A stretch of DNA of 64,000 bases from Lathyrus oleraceus (GCF_024323335.1 NC_066579.1:246195575-246259574); one strand, 5' to 3'. Shown: positions 21,179 through 33,781, counted from the first letter of the stretch. Numbers and translations are program-made. The notes: generated by a model not told the origin, from the letters alone.

Positions 21179-22381
21179 TGTTGAAAAGTATATTTCCGGC
21201 AAATATTTTTATATCGTATCCACATAGATTGGTTGTTATTACCGCCGTTATATAATTGCAATCGTTATAAGTTTAAAATGTAACCAAGTTGTTTTGTTTG
21301 AATAGTTATCTTTTGAGTAAAATGACACTAAGGAAATAAAAATAGTTTTAATCAAATATAAAAGGCTTGGCAAGATTGGAGTTCACTATCCAAATTTCTT
21401 ATGTTTCCTTAATGACAACTATATGGACTTAAAATTATTGATGATATTCAAGTATCCTCTCAATATCATTTATTTCTAAATGATATTGTGATAATCACTA
21501 TATTAATTGTTAAATGATTTCTCTACCTAACTATCAATATAACACTCTTTAATGTTTGATACAAAAGAAGAGTAGTGTATAAATCTATTTCTACAACTTA
21601 TTCACTACTTGGAAGCATATTTTAAGTCAAGACTTGAATAATCTTTCTCAACAATAACTCAAATCTGAATATTCAAAATAGGGCAAAAATATCATTCATT
21701 ACATCAATAACCTTTTGTCACATACAAGAGTCAAGAGGAATACATAAACAATAAGGAATAGCTACTACCTCCAATCTTGACAAAGTGGGGTTTAGCTCCT
21801 CATCATCATATTTGACAGCAAAAAGAAATACAAAAGTAAGCTCTGTTTTTCTTCTCCAACTTGTGAATGAATTTTTCTTTTTTTCCATTCTGTTTTTTAA
21901 AGAGTTCATCCTTTCCTTAAATGTTTCATTTTGGTCTAAAACTTAAAAGTACTCTAAAAATGATACAAAACTGTCACACTTAAGTTGGGTTAAAAACATA
22001 ACAATTGGCCCAAACCAAATATCAAGCTTGCTATTTTCGCAAGGTTCACGGCGCCAACCCTGGTCGCAGCGTGAACTGAAGCAATTTTAGCTTCTTTGCC
22101 TTGCAAGCTTCATTTAAACCATTTCTCCCAAGTTTTGTTCTTTAAATGCTTCCAAAATTCCATTGAAACTTCTTCCAAATTATGCTTATGCAATCCAATG
22201 CTCTCTTGTCCAAAAACTCTACAAAACTAACAAATACGTGAAATATCTACTCAAAACATAATCAATTAAACTTAATTGCATTTTTACTAAATTGGGAGGA
22301 TAAAAGTGTGTAATTCAATAAGAAAATGGTAAAAGGGACCAATACAAATATATGAAAAGTAGTGATAATTGGTCCCTAACA
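21179..22381 (-). repeat. Element B 3' LTR (1203 bp)
   Basis: Read on plus it runs TGTTGAAAAG...CCCTAACA. It pairs with 31129-32330 over its full length with about 35 differences and one small indel near 21246. It contains one pair of the 15-nt GTTCRCGGCGCGAAC-type palindromes at 22044-22076. Confidence 0.95.
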
Positions 22382-22395
22382 ACTCTCCCCAACTT
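22382..22395 (-). other. Element B polypurine tract
   Basis: AAGTTGGGGAGAGT on the minus strand directly precedes the 3' LTR. Confidence 0.75.
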
Positions 22396-23887
22396 ATCAT
22401 TTTGTTTGTCCCTAAACAAAAGTTTTCACCAAAACAACCAAAGTAATGAAACAATAGATTGAAACAAGGATTAACCAAAGAAATTCAAATGGTTCAAAAG
22501 TGTACGGCACTTTCTCAATCCACCTATCTCAATGCTAGACAAAACATGAATAAGAACAATGGTTGGGTGCAAATAACATACCAAGGAATTCAAAGCAATA
22601 CATGTCAAAATTGAATCAAACTTACACACACATCATAATAATGATGAATAAACATGAAGGTTTTCTTTCACTCATCCAAATAATTAAATCAACAACAACT
22701 CGAATCATGCGGTCATCAAAGCAAATATTAAATCATGTGAAAAATGAGAATCAAGAGGTCTTTCAAAGGTTGTAATGTGGCTTGGGTTACAAGAAAGGAT
22801 ATGATTAAGAGAATTCAACAAAAATGCCTATCCTAAGGGAGCATTCCATAAATTCAATCTCAACAACAATTTCCGTTTTTTGATCCCAATCTTTCTTCTT
22901 TTCTTATTTTTCACATCCACACAACCATGAGCTTTCTTTTTGTTTTTTCTTTCTTTTCTTTTTCTTTGCTCCATAATTTCAAAGGTGACTTATTTTTCTT
23001 GTTTCTTTTCACACTTTCACCTTTTTTTTAAAACATCACTTTTCCAAGTTTTTAATCAACTCTTCTAATTTACTTTCCCCAACTTTAGATTTCAAGACCA
23101 AATTTATTCAATAATGCTCCCTACTTAGACATAGGCCAAAGATAAAATTTGCAAACAAACTCGGTTGAAGGTTCAATTGAAGCGAAAGAAATTAGGATTC
23201 ATTTATTCACAAAATTTTCAATGGAATTTACACTTATCAATCAAATGAATCCTAAAACAAGCTCAAAGGGGTTAACTAAGGATCACTCCTCACAAGGTTA
23301 GTTGATTCAAAACTTTTTGGCCAAGTGGTTTTTCTCAATAACAAACAATGCCTCTATCATTTTCACAAATTTCACAAAAATAGATTAATGCATGATTTAG
23401 CATGATAAGAGTGAATTGAAATAATTTTCGGTCTCCCGCATTTAGTGTACAATGGAATGCTACCTCATAATTGGTTAAGTTCTACTTTGATTCAAAAATG
23501 ACATGTATCTCAAGGAATTTATTATATGAAATTTGCAACACACCATCAAGCTACTCATGTTAAGTCTAGAAAGCGATAAAGTGTACCTTGAAATACCGAC
23601 ACCAATTCTTATCATCACCACTCAAAGTGTCCCACGCTTCCTTCCTTGCAAGCATTACTTGGTTCCTTCAAGCTTAACTTAAGAATAAGAAAAATTAAAC
23701 AAACAAATGGGGCATACCAAAGTTCATTGCAACACACAATTAAATCTCACAAAATATCCATGCAATTAACAAACCAAAGTTTATGGTGAAACAAGAGCCA
23801 CCAAAAGTACAATCATAATTAAAACATCAAACAATAATAGTAAAAAAAAATCAAAATAAAAATCTACTACTACTCAAAACAAAGTTC
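22396..23887 (-). other. Element B non-coding 3' region, 1.5 kb
   Basis: AT-rich sequence between the env-position ORF and the polypurine tract. It includes T-rich runs at about 22900-23040. No ORF, hairpin array or tandem repeat of note was seen. Confidence 0.6.
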
Positions 23888-25069
23888 TCAATCTTCCTTA
23901 TCATGTCCACCACCTACGGATCCAAGGACATCTTCCATCTCATTATCATGGGTCGCACCACCACCTCCTGCACCCCCCATAAATGCTGGCCTGCTCTTAG
24001 GCCAATTAGAATAAGCAGCATACTCCGCCTGGGACAGAAAAGTGCGGGCTTCGGGCGCAAGAAATGTATTCTGAAACTGCTGCTGCATAGCATCAAAAAG
24101 GAATGATTGAGACCTCCTAGAAGCCTAAAAACTCTCACAACAGTAGGTGGCGAACGCCATCTGATCAAAAGCTGGCGTACTACGGGCTCGGGGTCTAGAG
24201 GAAGAAGTGCCTGCTCCTTCAGCTCTATCCATTTGGCTCTGGCAAAACTTGTTCAAATAAGCATCATTAATTATACTGGTAATGGACAGGCGTACCTCAT
24301 CCGGAATTGGCATATTTGCCTTTCGGCAAAGTCCCATAATCAGTCCCAGGTATGTTAGAACACCAGCTTCTCCACTGAAATTGGTTCCACTAGTCGCAAC
24401 TTTCCGCATCTCCCCCACGATGATGGATGCCACATCCACTGGTTTACCAATCATGATATAGTACAAGAGGCATCCGACATCCAATGGAATGGTGGTACTA
24501 TGGCTTCGTGGCCGAATATTGTTTAATAGAAGCACCAAGTAAGCCCTTGCTTCCAAGTTCAAATTCTCCCTCTTCCATGACTTCGGAAATCCCTGATCAT
24601 TCAAATCATATGTCCTTCCCTCAAGGCACAAATGAGCACTCACGGTAGGAAGATCCCAATCATTGGCCATTTCTTTGGCACGATATTCACACCGCCCGTT
24701 ATCCGCCAGAGTGAGGGGATTACCTAAATAAGAATTGATCGCATTCCTACTGAAGGTGATGATCTTTCCCCTCACCCTGGTTTGGTAATGAAAAGCTACT
24801 CCTTCCTCCAATTGAAGAGAATTGGCGTAGAATTCACGCACAATGTCATAGTTGATCTCTGGCTCCGGTTCACAAATTTTGTTCCATTTTCTCCTTTCAA
24901 AGTTTGCCACCAGCTTCCTATAATTTCCACCGGGTGACAAACGAATGAATCTTTCCGGTTGAATGGTCCTTTTAATCAATTTTTCAAATCTTTCCTCGTG
25001 CTCATCGCTAGTGAATCTTCGCACGGATCTTGAAGGACCAGAGCTCGTTGTTTTGGTACGTTTTGACAT
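23888..25069 (-). pseudogene. Env-position ORF of element B (putative plant transposon protein type), one stop
   Basis: The ATG at 25069 starts MSKRTKTT. The frame runs to a TAG at 24125-24127 (314 residues) and continues open in the same frame to 23888, about 393 residues in all. The core (FYANSLQLEEG, RGKIITFSRNAINSYLG, LLLNNIRPRSH, LLYYIMIGKPVD) resembles the 'putative plant transposon protein' family often found between pol and the 3' LTR of Athila/Calypso-type elements. I see no signal peptide or clear transmembrane segment after the chosen start, so an envelope role is not supported by the sequence. TTGCAG directly precedes the ATG and could be a splice acceptor. Confidence 0.7.
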
Positions 25070-25846
25070 CTGCAATAAAATCAGAAACAACCATACAATA
25101 GCCATGAGTGAAGTTAACATCCATAATCCAAAAAAAATGAAACTGAGATTTTCCAGTTCGCGGCGCGATGGTCCGTTCGCGGCGCGAACCCTGCGAACCA
25201 GAAAAAATTAGCAGCCTCTAGGGTTCCTACTGCTCAAAAAATTGTTTAACAATGATACCACAAACCCTTACCCAATCCTAATTCGAATCATCTCTACACA
25301 TGCAAGGTGAGTTTCAACAATTAAATCATTTTCTAACAAAACCCTAATTCACCTTAATGAGAAACAAAGAAGGAAAAGGAAGAAAGATTACACATACCTT
25401 TGTTAAGAGAAGGAGATTAAATTGATTCTTGCTAAAAAGTTTGGGATTTTTGAAATGGAGAGGGTTAATTTTTGAATTTTGAAGTGAGGTAGTGATAATG
25501 GTGAAGAGAAATAAGAAGTTTACAAAATATGAAGGAGATAGAAATAACACAAAACAGAACTTAAAAGGGCCTGCCACGTTCAATTCGCGGGGTGAATATT
25601 GTTCACGACGCCAACTTAAATTTTCCATTCAGTTCACGAAGCGAAGGCTGTTCGTGGGGCGAATTGAAGGAATTTTCAAAAAAATTCTGGAAATTGGACA
25701 GAACTCCTTTTTACTCTAGAAAACCAAAACAAAATAAATTTCACAACTGAATTAACAAAAATTGAAATGCAAGCTTACGACGTTGGGTTGCCTCCCAACA
25801 AACGCTTTGTTTAAGGTCGTTTTGAGCTCGACGATTCAATGACACT
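25070..25846 (-). other. Spacer between pol and env-position ORF of element B
   Basis: Non-coding, about 780 bp. It carries three pairs of the 15-nt GC-rich imperfect palindrome (25156-25189, 25583-25615, 25632-25664), each pair at 18-19-bp spacing. The rest is AT-rich and shows nothing else. Confidence 0.6.
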
Positions 25847-28800
25847 TCACGGTCCGGCGAGCGAAATGACACAGACATCTCGATTCACTTCTCCACTATG
25901 GTAGACTTTTAGTCTTTTCCCATTCGTAGTCCAGCTTTCTTGTGACTTTGGGTCCTCAACCACAATGGCTCCATAGTTTCGCACCTCCTTTACAACAAGC
26001 GGTCTCGACCACTTGGACTTTAACTTACCCGGAAACAACTTCAATCTTGAATTGAAAAGCAGCACCATTTGTCCAACTTTGAATTCTTTGTGACGGACCT
26101 TTCCATCATGGTACGCTTTCACTTTCTCCTTGTAAAGTTTGTTTGAATGGTAAGCATTGTTCCGTGATTCCTCCAATTCATGGAACTGTCCTTTTCTTTT
26201 CTCTCCAGCTAGAGTGGAGTCAAAGTTCAAGAATTTAAGAGCCCAGAGTGCTCTATGCTCCATTTCTACCAGGAGATGACAAGTCTTCCCATAAACCATC
26301 TGAAATGGAGTTAGTCCAATATGAGCTTTGTAGGCGGTACGATACGCCCACAAAGCTTCATCCAATTTTGATGACCAATCTTTTCTTGAACTCGAAACCG
26401 TTTTTTCAAGGATCCTCTTCACTTCTCTGTTTGAAACTTCTGTTTGACCATTTTCTTATGGATGGTAGGGATTAGTCACCTTATGCTTTACACCATAATG
26501 TTCTAAAACTTTTTCCAAAGGTGTATTGCAAAAATGTGATCCCCCATCGCTTATCAACACCCGAGGCACACCAAAACGTGAAAATATGTTTTTCTTTAAA
26601 AAATTTATCACGGTTTTGGAGTCGGCCTTAGGTGAAGCAATTGCTTCCACCCACTTCGACACATAGTCAACGACTACGAGGATATACTCATTAGAGAAGG
26701 AAGAGGGGAATAGGCCAACAAAATCAATGCCCCAACAATCAAAAACATCTACTTCCAACATGTTGGTTAGGGGCATTTCATCTCGTTTTCCTATCCCTCC
26801 GCTTCGTTGGCATGTGTCACAACTCTTTGCGTGTTCATGTGCGTCTTTAAACACGGACGACCAATAAAATCCCGCTTGGAGGACTTTAGTGGTTGTTTGC
26901 AAACCGCTATAATGACCTCCATACGAAGAGTTATGACAATGCCAAAGGATGTCTTTTGACTCTTCAAGTGTCACACACCTTCTTAAAATACTGTCCACAC
27001 CCACTTTGAACAAATATGGGTCATCCCACACATAGTACTTTGCATCCGCTAAGAATTTCTTTCTTTGATTACTAGTGAGGTCTTCCGGTGTCAAACCGAT
27101 TGCCTTATAATTAGCAAAATCGGTAAACCAAGGCCTCACTTGAATCGTATAAAACTTTTCATCAGAAAATTCTTCCCTTACTTCTTCTTCTTTATTTGTA
27201 ATTTCCACATTAACCAAACGGGATAAATGATCCGCTACCAAGTTTTCGGAACCTTTTTTATCCCGGATTTCCAAATCAAATTCTTGTAATAACAAAATCC
27301 AATGAATTAATTTTGTTTGGAATCTGGCTTGGTTAGCAAATACTAGATTGCCGAATGGTCGGTGTACACTATAACTTTGGACCCGATCAAATAAGCTCTA
27401 AACTTTTCCAATGCATACACTATAGCTAGTAACTCCTTTTCAATTGTCGCATAATTGACTTGCGCCTCATTTAAAACTTTACTAGCATAGTGAATGGCAT
27501 GAAAATTTTTAGCTCTTCTTTGACCCAAAACCGCATAATCGCTTGCATCACACATAAGTTCAAAATCAAGTGTCCAATTTGGTGCAACGATTATGGGTGC
27601 GGTGACTAACTTTTCTTTCAACTTAAGGAATGCTTTTAGACACGACTCATCGAAAAGAAATTGCGTACCTTTGTTGAGCAAATTACTCAAGGGCTTTGCT
27701 ATCTTTGAGAAGTCCTTGATGAATCTTCGATAAAATCCGGCATGTCCAAGAAAGCTTCTTATTCCTTTGATGTTTGTTGGAGGTGGTAATTTTTCAATGA
27801 CTTCCACCTTTGCTCTATCAACTTCTAGCCCTTCGGAAGAGATTTTGTGACCAATAACAACACCTTTGGTGACCATAAAATTGCATTTCTCCCAATTGAG
27901 CACTAACCTTTCCAACATTTGGTCCATGAAAGGTAGCGGGAAGTGATCTTTCCTTGTAGCTTGATTTAACCTCCTATAGTCAATGCACATCCTCCATCCG
28001 GTTACCGTTCTAGTTGGAATCAACTCATTTTTATCATTTTTGATAACCGTCATACCACCATTTTTTGGAACTACTTGCACCGGACTCACCCATTCACTAT
28101 CGGAGATAGGATAAATCATTCCGGACTCCAAAAGTTTGACAACTTCTTTTCTCACCACTTCTTTCATTGATGGATTTAAGCGCCTTTGAGGTTGTGCAAC
28201 GGGTTTGAAATTTTCTTCCATCATGATCTTATGCATACAATAGGCCGGACTAATACCCTTTAAATCGGATAATACCTACCCTATTGCACCTTTATTCTTT
28301 TTTAGCACTTGTATCAATTTATGCTCCTCTTTTTTGGAAAAGGCATTGCTAATGATCACCGGTTTAGTACAATCATCATCAAAGAACACATATTTCAAGT
28401 GTGAAGGTAGCATTTTCAACTCTAGTTTTGGCTCTTCCACTTTCTTTTTCACATCCAAGTCTTCATTTGTCTTCTCATGATAAGCAATCTCTCTACAAGA
28501 CTCCACTTCATGCAAAATTGCTTCAATTTCTTTTTCTTCATTTTTGGTTAAAACATTGTAAGCTCTGATAAGAGATCTCTCTAACGGATTAGAAAAATGA
28601 ACTTGGTTTGCAACCTCCACTATTTCCTCCTCGGTGGCATCGACTCGGAAAGAATCATTCTTGTCATTAGGATGCTTCATGGCCTCAAAAAGATTGAAAG
28701 TTACCTCTTCATCTTGCACTCTTACTTCCATGAGTCCATCATCAATGTCAATCATCATTCGGGCTGTTTTCATGAATGGTCTTCCAAGAATTAGAGGAAC

Positions 28801-31001
28801 ATCACGATCCTCATCCATGTCCACTATCACAAAATCTACCGGAAACAAGAATTTGTCCAGCTTCACTAGCATATCTTGAGCAACTCCATATGGTGAAATG
28901 GTAGACTTATCGGCTAGTTGTAAAGTCATCCTTGTAGATTTAATCTCAACATTCCCCAATCTTTTAACAATGGATAAGGGAACAAATTAATGCTAGATCC
29001 CAAGTCGATCAAACCATTACCAATGTAAGTGCCTCCAATGGTTACCGGTAAAATGACTCGGACCAGATCGAATTCCTTCCTTGGGAGAGTTTTTTGGATT
29101 ATGGCGCTACAACGTGCATCAAGCAAGATTGTCTCGTCTTCCACATATCTCCTTTTCTTTGTGAGAATATCCTTCATGAACTTTGCATACCTTGGCATTT
29201 GCTCTAATGCGTCGGCAAATGGAATATTTATTTGAAGTTGCTTAAATATATCCATAAACCGTGCATAGTGTCTAGCATTATCCTTCTTTGATGGTGCGTG
29301 CGGATAAGGTAGATGTTGAGCTGGAATGGCACTCACTCCTTTGTCTCCTTTTTTCTTCTTTCTTGGCTCTGCTTCTTTCTTCTCATCCACTTCACCCTGC
29401 TGTTCTGCTGAGCCATTCTGTTTCAGCTCTTTTCGCGGCGCCAAAGGAGATCGCGGCGCGAACTGAACATTTTCTGCCTCTTTCTCCTTTTCACACTCCA
29501 CGTCCTCATTTTCAGGTACAACATCCATATCATTCTCTATTGTAATCTCCTCACTTTTTCCACTTGCCAACTCTTTACCGCTTCTAGTAACAATTGCTTT
29601 ACAATGCTCCTTTGGATTGGTTTGAGTGTTAGCGGAGAAGGAAGAGCCCGCGTGTTGTTCCGACAATTGCTTCGCAAGTTGGCCTACTTGATTCTCCAAA
29701 TTTTTGATAGCTGCCTCATTGCTCTTTTGGTTTGCCATGGAGGCTTGCATGAATTGTGTGAGAGTGTCTTCTAGCTTTGATCTTCCGCCTTGCGATTGTT
29801 GTCCTTGAGAATTTGGATTTTGATATGGATTTTGTTGCTGAAAATTTTTGTTATTGAATCTTGATGGTTGATAGCCTTGGTTGTTCCTTTGATATGATTT
29901 ATTGTGGGGTGGAGGTTGCCTTTAATAACCTTGATTTTGGTTATTCACATAACTCACTTCTTCCAATTGAGGACAATAACCGGTTGGATGATCTCCTTGA
30001 CAAAGTTCACAACATGCTACTTGATGTATAGCTTGAGATCCTTGAATTTCCTTCATTTGTTGTGGAAGTTTGGACATTTGTTGAGTGAGCAACTCCACTT
30101 GTTGAGAAAGTAGCTTGTTTTGGGTAAGAATAACATCATTGGTATTTAATTCAATAACTCCCGGTTTCCTTTGTGAAGGACTACAATCATGTTGACTTTG
30201 ACGATCATTGAGTGCCATCCGGTCAATAATGACTTTCGCCTCTTCCGCATTCTTTGACATAAGAGAGCCACCCACGGTAGCATCCAAAAGTGTCTTGTGA
30301 GTTGATTGAAGCCCATTTAGAAAAATATGAATTTGAGTGAGTTCATCAAACCCACGACCTTTGCATTTTCTCAACATTGACTTGAATCTTTCCCAAGCCT
30401 CGTTTAGAGACTCGTTGCTCCCTTGAGTGAATACCGCAATAGCCGTTTTGGTTTCCATGAATCGAGATTGGGGAAAATATCTTTCTAGAAACTTTTCTTC
30501 TAACAAATTCCAATCCGTCATCACTCTTGGTGCTTGATCAAGATACCACTCTTTTGCTTTCCCCACTAAGAAATGTGGGAACATTCTCTTGAATAATGCT
30601 TCTTCACCCGCTTCCTCTATTCCCGTAGAACCCGCAATCTCATAGAATTTGATGAGATGGGTATACGAATCTTCATGGTCCATTTCGGTGAATGGATTTT
30701 CATAAAGGAGTTGGAGGATTCCGGTCTTTATCTCTGTGTTTCTTCCACCACGAGCAAATTGGGCATTCCGCCTTGGACTATTAGCGGACATTTCGGTAGG
30801 AGTTTCATCCGCCATGCTTCCTTCACAAGTTTCTACACCCACTTCTTCGATTTGAACAAGTGAAGAAGTAGATACTTCTTCTCTCCGATTCCTCTCTTCA
30901 GCTAGTTTCCTTCTTCTTCGTGTTTTGCTATTGAGCTTTCGAAGTGTTCTTTCAATTTTGGGATCGAATTAAAATTGCTCCTCGGTAGCCTTTCCTCGCA
31001 T
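25847..31001 (-). pseudogene. Element B gag-protease-RT-RNaseH-integrase polyprotein, multiply broken
   Basis: The start is the ATG at 31001 (MRGKATEEQF). Gag core at about 30815-30300 (HLIKFYEIAG, FPHFLVGKAKEWY). The protease part has DLGSSINLFP near 29000. RT, RNase H (CDASDYA, YTDHSA), integrase finger (HCHNSSYGGH...CDTCQR) and core (GIDFVG, SDGGSHF, NGQTEV) follow, ending at 25847. In-frame stops are at 30969-30971, 29922-29924, 28276-28278, 27343-27345 and 26456-26458. Frameshifts are near 28950 and 27305. RT lacks the segment with the catalytic YxDD: LERL near 27910 is joined in frame to VLNWEKC. No functional polymerase can come from this copy. Confidence 0.9.
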
Positions 31002-31104
31002 GCACTAGAATCTACAAAACTAACAAACCAAGTGAAACACAAGAGTGATAGTAATAAAAAAACTTAGAACAATGAATTATTGCAATGCTTGTAATATCGA
31101 ACAC

Positions 31105-31125
31105 CAATCCCCGGCAACAACGCCA
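31105..31125 (-). other. Element B primer-binding site
   Basis: On the minus strand TGGCGTTGTTGCCGGGGA and three more bases, three bases inside the 5' LTR end. It is one of the sequences expected for tRNA-Asp priming, as in Athila, with small differences. Confidence 0.75.
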
Positions 31126-31128
31126 ATT

Positions 31129-32330
31129 TGTTGAAAAGTATATTTCCGGTAAATACTTTTATATCGTATCCACAGAGATTGGTTGTTATTACCGCTGTTA
31201 TATAATCCAATTGTTATAAGTTTAAAATGTAACCAAGTTTTTTTGTTTGAATAGTTATCTTTTGAGTAAAATGACACTAAGGCAATAAAAATAGTTTTAA
31301 TCAAATATAAAAGGCTTGGCAAGATTGGAGTTCACTATCCAAATTTCTTATGTTTCCTTAATGACAACTATATGGACTTAAAATTATTGATGATATTCAA
31401 GTATCCTCTCAATATCATTTATTTGTAAATGATATTGTGATAATCACTATATTAATTGTTAAATGATTTCTCTACCTAACTATCAATATAACAATCTTTA
31501 ATGTTTGCTACAAAAGAAGAGTAGTGTATAAATCTATTTCTACAACTTATTCACTACTTGAAAGCATATTTTAAGTCAAGACTTGAATAATCTTTCTCAA
31601 CAATAACTCAAATCTGAATATTCAAAATAGGGCAAAAATATCATTCATTACATCAATAACCTTTTGTCACATACAAGAGTCAAGAGGAATACATAAACAA
31701 TAAGGAATAGCTACTACCTCCAATCTTGAAAAAATGGGGTTTAGCTCTTCATCATCATATTTGACAGCAAAAAGAAATACAAAAGTAAGCTCTGTTTTTC
31801 TTCTCCAACTTGTGAATGAATTTTCCTTTTTTTCCATTTTGTTTTTTAAAGAGTTCATCCTTTCCTTAAATGTTTCATTTTGGTCTAAAACTGAAAAGTA
31901 CTCTAAAAATGATACAAAACTGTCACACTTAAGTTGGGTTGAAAACATAACAATTGGCCCAAACCAAATATCAAGCTTGCTGTTTTCGCAAGGTTCACGG
32001 CGCCAACCCTGGTCGCGGCGCGAACTTAAGCAATTTTAGCTTCTTTGTCTTGTAAGCTTCATTTAAACCATTTCTCCCAAGTTTTGTTCTTCAAATGCTT
32101 CCAAAATGCCATTGAAACTTCTTCCAAATTATGCTTATGCAATCCAATTCTCTCGTGTCCAAAAACTCTACAAAACTAACAAATACATGAAATATCTACT
32201 CAAAACATAATCAATTCAACTTAATTGCATTTTTACTAAATTGCGAGGATAAAAGTGTGTAATTCAATAAGAAAATGGTAAAAGGGACCAATAAAAATAT
32301 ATGAAAATTAGTGATAATTGGTCCCTAACA
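31129..32330 (-). repeat. Element B 5' LTR (1202 bp)
   Basis: Mate of 21179-22381. It ends ...CCCTAACA followed by CTAGA. It contains a palindrome pair at 31993-32025, whose second member is closer to the consensus (GGTCGCGGCGCGAAC) than that of the other LTR. Confidence 0.95.
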
Positions 32331-32335
32331 CTAGA
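32331..32335. other. Target site duplication of B, right copy (CTAGA)
   Basis: Identical to 21174-21178. Confidence 0.9.
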
Positions 32336-33230
32336 CAATACTTCGTTTAACTTATGAAAGTGCCTTTCTGCCTTGCTTGATTTGTAATCCTAAAAAGTAT
32401 GTTAACTCTCCCATAAGTGACATCTCAAACTCCCCCTGCATCAAACTAGAAAATTCTCGATAAAGATATTCTTTAGTAGATCCAAAAATGATATCATCTA
32501 CATAAATTTGAACTAAGAGAATATGTTTTTCCTTATGTCTTATAAACAAAGTGGTGTTGACTTTCCCATGATTGAATCCTTGTTTGATCAAAAATCCACT
32601 CAATCTCTCATACCAAACTCTAGGAGCTTATTTGAGATCATAAAAGGGCTCTTTTCAACTTAAAAATATGAGTAGGATTATCGGGATCCTCAAAACCCAG
32701 AGGTTGTGATATGTATACCTCTTCATTTATATGTCCATTTATAAAAGTAGACTTAACGTCCATTTGATAAAGCTTAAAGTTCATCTGGTAAAGCTTAAAA
32801 TCCAGGTAGCATATGAATACCAAAAGGAGTATAATGGGTTTTAGGAGGGCTACAAGAGCATAAGTCTCCTCGTAGTTTATCCATTCAGCTTGATTATATC
32901 ATTTTGCCGCTAACTTACCTTTATTTCTCATAATTACTCCATTTTTATTCATCTTGTTCCTAAATACCCATCTTGTGCCTGTGAGGTTTTACAACCGGAC
33001 GCGGAACAAGGTCCCAAACGTCATTTATTTTAAATTGGATTAGTTCTTCTTGCATATCAAGTAACCATCCCTCGTCAAGTAAGGCATCAGATATGGATTT
33101 AGGTTCAATATGAGAAATGGAAGTAGAGTACTTACATAAATTGTTAACCTGTGACCTAGTACTTACTCCTCTTTTGATGTCTCTCAGGATTTAATCTAAT
33201 AGATGATTCTTTGCGATTCTCCAATCTTGA
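32336..33230 (-). pseudogene. Copia element C: reverse transcriptase N-terminal and catalytic parts (broken)
   Basis: On the minus strand, from about 33230: a linker, then SHIEPKSISDALLDEGW, MQEELIQF and NDVWDLVPRP, which are typical of the start of copia RT. Then MDVKSTFINGHINEEVYISQP (32638-32823) and finally the catalytic YVDDIIFGS and GELTYFLGLQIKQ (32352-32603). Several stops and frame changes separate these blocks. The frame carries on at 21178 on the other side of B. Confidence 0.85.
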
Positions 33231-33781
33231 GACAACTAGTTCGAGGTCTCTTATTTGTCATCCTCATATAAGTTGTCAAATTTTTATTTACTTCTAATGT
33301 CCTTATCTTATATTTTTATAAATTAGCTTATGTTTTATTAATAAAGTTGTCAAATTTAAGATTGACCTGTGATGAAGAACATGGACTTTATTTTGTCCTA
33401 CAGTTGGTCCCAACTATTGGAAATTATGCCTCTTCCAAAGGTAAGAATACATATAGATTTGACATATGCATTTTTTAGTAGATACTACCAATCTGCAGTT
33501 GCATCATATGTTATTATGCTAATATGCAATATTTTCAAAGGATATGTATTTAATATGAAGATATTGTTTCTGATCTTGATATTTCTGATTTAGATTAAAT
33601 GGATTTGTCCAACTGCTCCTACGTGGCCTGTAGTAGTATTTGATGGATTCCCTTGCATAACTTCTAAGGCTCATTCATTTTAATTTCTATAACATTCACA
33701 TGAAAACAAACACGATTGCTCTTAGACAATCTTCCTTTGGTCGCCTCAAAAATTTGTTATGTATATTTTGTTTAGAGTTAT
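33231..33781. other. Unassigned AT-rich sequence
   Basis: About 550 bp between the end of recognisable copia RT and the next LTR-like sequence. A 74-residue frame at 33369-33593 is hydrophobic and matches nothing I recognise. The stretch may be decayed copia or host intergenic DNA. Confidence 0.4.

Larger units (their letters stand above)
21179..32330 (-). mobile_element. Element B: Athila-like Ty3/gypsy retrotransposon, 11,152 bp, complete ends
   Basis: Two LTRs of 1203 and 1202 bp enclose a primer-binding site, gag-pol, an ORF in env position and a polypurine tract. The 5-bp duplication CTAGA is at 21174-21178 and 32331-32335. The LTRs differ at about 35 positions by eye (near 3%), so B is clearly older than A. 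The primer site (TGGCGTTGTTGCCGGGGA) resembles the tRNA-Asp type known for Athila, and the protease motif DLGSSIN is of the Athila kind. The coding part has at least five stops, two frameshifts and a deletion of the RT core, so B is not autonomous. Confidence 0.93.
18905..33230 (-). mobile_element. Element C: decayed Ty1/copia retrotransposon, split by Athila-like element B
   Basis: Minus-strand copia coding remains flank element B: RT N-terminal and catalytic parts at 32336-33230, RT C-terminal and RNase H parts at 20578-21178. The reading frame continues across the CTAGA target duplication of B, which proves that the two halves were one gene. The left end is cut by element A at 18905. The right end fades near 33230, and integrase, protease and gag are absent. 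The purine tract AAAAAGGGGGAG and the RT sequence suggest the SIRE/Maximus branch, not firmly. Confidence 0.8.

Noticed and set aside
23888..25069. Envelope glycoprotein
   Set aside because: Only the position suggests env. There is no signal peptide, fusion peptide or membrane anchor that I can see after the chosen start. It is kept as an env-position ORF of unknown role.
33369..33593. 74-residue hydrophobic ORF as a host gene
   Set aside because: Short, AT-driven Ile/Leu/Phe composition, no recognisable domain, and no supporting promoter or splice sites.
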